Origin: an uncultured Myxococcales bacterium
Lineage (GTDB): Bacteria; Myxococcota_A; UBA9042; DTJE01
Length of the DNA stretch: 64,000 bases
Assembly (NCBI GenBank): GCA_903857665.1
Contig: CAIOFV010000098.1
Span: 1-64,000 of the forward strand
Direction of reading: 5' to 3'
The translations under genes were made by a program, and so were the position numbers. The notes under the pieces are model-generated. The model made no database searches, was not told where the DNA came from, and saw only the letters and a list, made by a program, of their open reading frames with translations. Shown here one piece after another: positions 62,598-64,000 of the stretch; within the stretch, counting starts at the first letter, position 1, and each line of letters opens with the position of its first letter.

Positions 62598-64000
62598 GCC
62601 GCAATTCAACAAACCTTCTCGTGGCCCTGATCCTGGCGGCCCTGTCCGCGTGCGCCGGGGGCGGCACCGTGGGATTCTCCGGAGAGATCGAAACGCCCGA
62701 TGCGCTGGACGCTGACACCGGCGCCGACGTCGCGGACGGCGCCGACGTCGCGGACCTCGACCTGCCCGATGCCGACGCGCCCGACGTCGATGTCATTGCG
62801 ACGCCCGTGCTCTCCATGGTCTTCCAGACCGCCTCGGGCCCCAAGGGGCAGGGCACGGACACCGTCTCCCTCGGGAAGGCCGACGAGCCCGCCACTTACG
62901 TGGCCAGCGCCGGCTTCCAGATGGACATCGTCGTCACGACGAAGAACCTTGAAAACGGCGACGACGTCCGCCTGTTCGTGGCGGGAAACCTGGTGTCAAC
63001 GGTCAAGGCCGTCGTCACGGCCGGCGATGGGACCGCGTCCTTCACCAACGTGACGCTGACCCACAACCCGACCGGCTACGAGGTCCGGGCCGAGGCGACC
63101 AACAGCCAGCAGCAGACGGGCCAGGTGACCAAGACGGTCAAGGTGGACATCGGGACCTGCGGCGTCGGCCTGACGCCGACCAACGCGGCATGCGTGCTGG
63201 CCGACGCGGATCCGGTCAAGGCCGGCTTCCAGGTCAATTTCACCGTCACGAACCCCGATCGCACCTGCACGACGGCCCGCATCAAGGTCACGGTGAACGG
63301 TACCACCACCACGACGAGCCCGGTCGCCCTGGACTCGTCCGGCGCCGCCTCGATCCCGGTGACGCTGCTGGACCACGTCGATGGCGTGGACGGCGTGACC
63401 GTACAGGTGGCTGCCGAGGTGTCGGACACGGCCGCCGCGGTCCGGACTGCGGTCACCGCGGACCTGGCGTACACGCTCGACCTGGTGGATCCGACGATCG
63501 CCATCACCCAGCCCGCCAAGGCCTTCCTGACCCTGCAGGACGACAAGGACGGCGACCCCTCGAACGGCCTGACGTTCGACGCGGCGGGCACGGCCACCGG
63601 CACGAAGGCAGGCAGCGCGGTCGCCGTCACCCTGGACGGAGCTGAGGTCGGGTCCCCGGTGCCGAACGCCGGCGGCCTCTGGAGCGTTCCGGACCTTTCG
63701 GTGACGACGGACGGCGGCCACACCGTGGTGGCGACCGGCCAGGACGCCTGCGGGCGGACGGGCCGCGCCGAGTTCACCTTCCAGGCAAGTGTCACCCAGG
63801 CGGCCCTGGCGATCATGGCCCCCAGCGCAGGATCCGTGCTGCTGGCGAAGAACGACGGGAACCCGGCCACCCCGCTGGTGTACGAAACGAACGTGGTCGT
63901 GCACGGGGAATCGGTCGAGGCCGGCACCCAGTTGATCGTCCGCTGCCGCGAAGACCGTCTGGGCACTCCCGAGCTGGCCGTCGGCAGCCTCACGGTCACC
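62594..64000 (+). CDS. Large secreted lipoprotein with Ig-like repeats, 3' end off window
   Basis: The first 469 codons are visible. It has a lipoprotein signal (LAALSAC, Cys20), then an Asp/Ala-rich tether (about 33-70, with runs such as ADVADGADVADLDLPDADAP). Several beta-sandwich, Ig-like repeats follow (VLSMVFQTASGPKGQG, VTNPDRTCTTARIKVTVNG, IMAPSAGSVLLAKNDG). Surface-exposed, possibly adhesive or a target for processing. It is translationally coupled to the PqqD-like gene. GGGAGAATC precedes the ATG. Confidence 0.8.
   Translation, partial: MSRNSTNLLVALILAALSACAGGGTVGFSGEIETPDALDADTGADVADGADVADLDLPDADAPDVDVIATPVLSMVFQTASGPKGQGTDTVSLGKADEPATYVASAGFQMDIVVTTKNLENGDDVRLFVAGNLVSTVKAVVTAGDGTASFTNVTLTHNPTGYEVRAEATNSQQQTGQVTKTVKVDIGTCGVGLTPTNAACVLADADPVKAGFQVNFTVTNPDRTCTTARIKVTVNGTTTTTSPVALDSSGAASIPVTLLDHVDGVDGVTVQVAAEVSDTAAAVRTAVTADLAYTLDLVDPTIAITQPAKAFLTLQDDKDGDPSNGLTFDAAGTATGTKAGSAVAVTLDGAEVGSPVPNAGGLWSVPDLSVTTDGGHTVVATGQDACGRTGRAEFTFQASVTQAALAIMAPSAGSVLLAKNDGNPATPLVYETNVVVHGESVEAGTQLIVRCREDRLGTPELAVGSLTVT

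Overview
The window is about 64 kb of very GC-rich, densely packed bacterial chromosome with short intergenic gaps and many start/stop overlaps (ATGA, GTGA, TGATG). I see no rRNA, tRNA, CRISPR array, insertion sequence or prophage. Outer-membrane biology (Pal, CpoB-like and TonB-like proteins, many lipoproteins) shows a diderm. Several traits resemble Myxococcota and former Deltaproteobacteria: a cysteine-rich Pal, Asp/Ala-rich lipoprotein linkers, a protein resembling an MXAN_5187-type family, a trypsin-like lipoprotein with a PPC domain, and a MoxR/DUF58/BatA cluster. Genes more typical of archaea or thermophiles are mixed in: GatD and GatE, a cyclic 2,3-diphosphoglycerate synthetase-like protein, a GH57 glycosidase and an Endo III-like glycosylase. 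The exact phylum cannot be fixed from the sequence alone.

Layout, 1-20 kb: a partial cDPG synthetase-like gene, trxB-nth, thiS-thiG-thiE, a degenerate GGDEF protein, and an envelope block (LysM protein, two CpoB-like lipoproteins, Pal). Next is a five-gene minus-strand operon (FHA coiled-coil protein, Ycf46-like AAA ATPase, Ycf35/DUF1257, DUF2997, unknown protein). A TonB-like gene and a sigma-54 activator follow. The activator faces a Tat operon (tatA, an extended tatC, a HhH-GPD glycosylase and a degenerate signal peptidase) that has a sigma-54-type promoter.

Layout, 20-44 kb: a four-gene minus-strand peptidase-MoxR-DUF58-BatA operon, a DUF4157 protein, rseP-tsaB, the archaeal-type gatE-gatD pair, ffh-HEAT-dapA, two polytopic GT-C-like membrane proteins, a freestanding HNH endonuclease with three homing-type repeats, and hisS-(unknown)-deoA.

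Layout, 44-64 kb: a HEAT lipoprotein, a divergent murC with murD, a secreted trypsin-like protease, rarA with a NYN nuclease-like gene, guaB, an Rrf2 regulator with a probable operator, mnmG, an AsmA-GT51 fusion, serine acetyltransferase, GH57-galT, and finally a PqqD-like protein coupled to a large lipoprotein that runs off the right edge.

The strongest leads are the bacterial GatDE pair, the FHA/Ycf46/Ycf35/DUF2997 operon, and the apparently sigma-54-controlled Tat operon with its extended TatC and inactive signal-peptidase homologue. Promoter and hairpin calls were made by eye and are tentative.
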